Positions 48,157-48,453 of a stretch of DNA of 48,453 nucleotides are shown here, in pieces. The notes below the pieces were generated by a model, which was not told the DNA's origin, did no database searches, and saw only the letters and a program-made list of their open reading frames with translations. The stretch's first letter is position 1. Each line of letters begins with the position of its first letter. The DNA comes from Gemmatimonas sp. (GTDB taxonomy: Bacteria > Gemmatimonadota > Gemmatimonadetes > Gemmatimonadales > Gemmatimonadaceae): NCBI GenBank assembly GCA_025361705.1, contig JANYJW010000053.1:1-48453 (forward strand). Reading direction: 5' to 3'. The translations under genes were made by a program, and so were the position numbers.

Positions 48157-48453
48157 GGATGAACGCACCGTCAACGCACGAGGGCGACCGCACTCGCGCC
48201 GTCCGGCGGCGTGGCAAAAGGGTGGCGTGGCCCTGGGCAAGGAGCGTCAGACGGACGCCCTCACCCCGACGCACAATAGTCTCTGGTGTCTCCCCCAGGC
48301 GCGCGATCGTCCATGCGAGGGCCGCCAGGAACGCGTGGCTTCCCACAACCGCTGCAAGGTGCAGCGGCAGGAGGACACGGTCCGGGACAGTACGGCCTCG
48401 CCTGCGATCGGGCTCGAACATTCTCTGCCAGGCGCGAGAGGGAGTGGAACCAT
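48157..48453 (-). other. right-edge region with no confidently assigned gene
   Basis: All minus-strand frames are open at the window edge. One frame, from ATG 48421 and overlapping rng by 77 bases, has a hydrophobic segment (LHLAAVVGSHAFLAALAWTIARL) and high G+C in third positions, so it could be a small membrane protein or the end of an upstream gene. The other two frames look non-coding. No clear promoter for rng was found. Confidence 0.3.

Overview
The window is a dense, high-GC (roughly two-thirds G+C) stretch of bacterial chromosome with no phage, insertion sequence or CRISPR array. Gene content and order suggest a Gemmatimonadota-like bacterium. The pointers are a type B succinate dehydrogenase (sdhCAB, single cytochrome b subunit) beside an LDH-like malate dehydrogenase, a Tat-exported Asp-box propeller protein, several zinc-finger/ECF-style regulators and many secreted proteins with Ala/Pro-rich linkers. 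The assignment is an inference; no rRNA or full phylogenetic marker was compared.

Layout. 1-1097 (+): tail of an unknown gene, dcd, and an exported NTF2-like protein. 1117-8240 (-): a TCA-cycle block (mdh, sdhC, sdhA, sdhB plus a small Cys-rich protein), the molybdopterin genes moaD-moaE-moaA, and an HU/IHF gene with a near-consensus promoter. 8384-23106 (-): 17 tightly packed genes reading yicC-gmk-rpoZ-coaBC-udg-dnaB-radA-ispD-sua5-ywlE-aroE-comF-gap-pgk-tpiA-secG-carA. Many of these overlap by 1-4 bases, and the only clear promoter lies just in front of yicC. 23168-30195 (-): a TonB-receptor-like protein, pepA, an orphan HPt protein, a long-form guaA and an exported GH27 alpha-galactosidase. 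30428-33355 (+): the Tat-exported propeller protein, convergent with a ProX-type deacylase that lies downstream of a tRNA-Leu. 34234-39519 (+): a monomeric isocitrate dehydrogenase and two overlapping GT4 glycosyltransferases. 39631-41571 (-): an ECF sigma / anti-sigma / Met-rich LTXXQ periplasmic protein operon. 41687-48156: a glycerophosphodiester phosphodiesterase, a coiled-coil protein, a CDF metal transporter, rpmA/rplU, a triple-repeat lipoprotein, a TsdA-like dihaem cytochrome c and ribonuclease G.

Functional view. Much of the window is housekeeping: central carbon metabolism (gap-pgk-tpiA, mdh, sdh, icd), nucleotide supply (dcd, gmk, guaA, carA), cofactors (moaADE, coaBC, ispD), replication/repair (dnaB, radA, udg), translation quality (sua5, ProX, rplU, rpmA) and RNA turnover (yicC, rng).

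The most interesting observation is at 37.9-41.6 kb. The second glycosyltransferase carries a C-terminal membrane helix and an outer tail. In 34 ungapped residues this tail shares 20 with the outer tail of the anti-sigma factor encoded about 1 kb away. Their N-terminal domains are unrelated, and the anti-sigma gene is co-transcribed with a Met-rich LTXXQ (CnrX/Spy-like) protein. This raises the possibility of a shared extracytoplasmic partner controlling both transcription and a glycosyltransferase. Other points of note are 12-bp tandem repeats at five separate loci, a family-4 uracil-DNA glycosylase in which one cluster cysteine is histidine, and a 25-bp inverted repeat at the start of the cytochrome gene.
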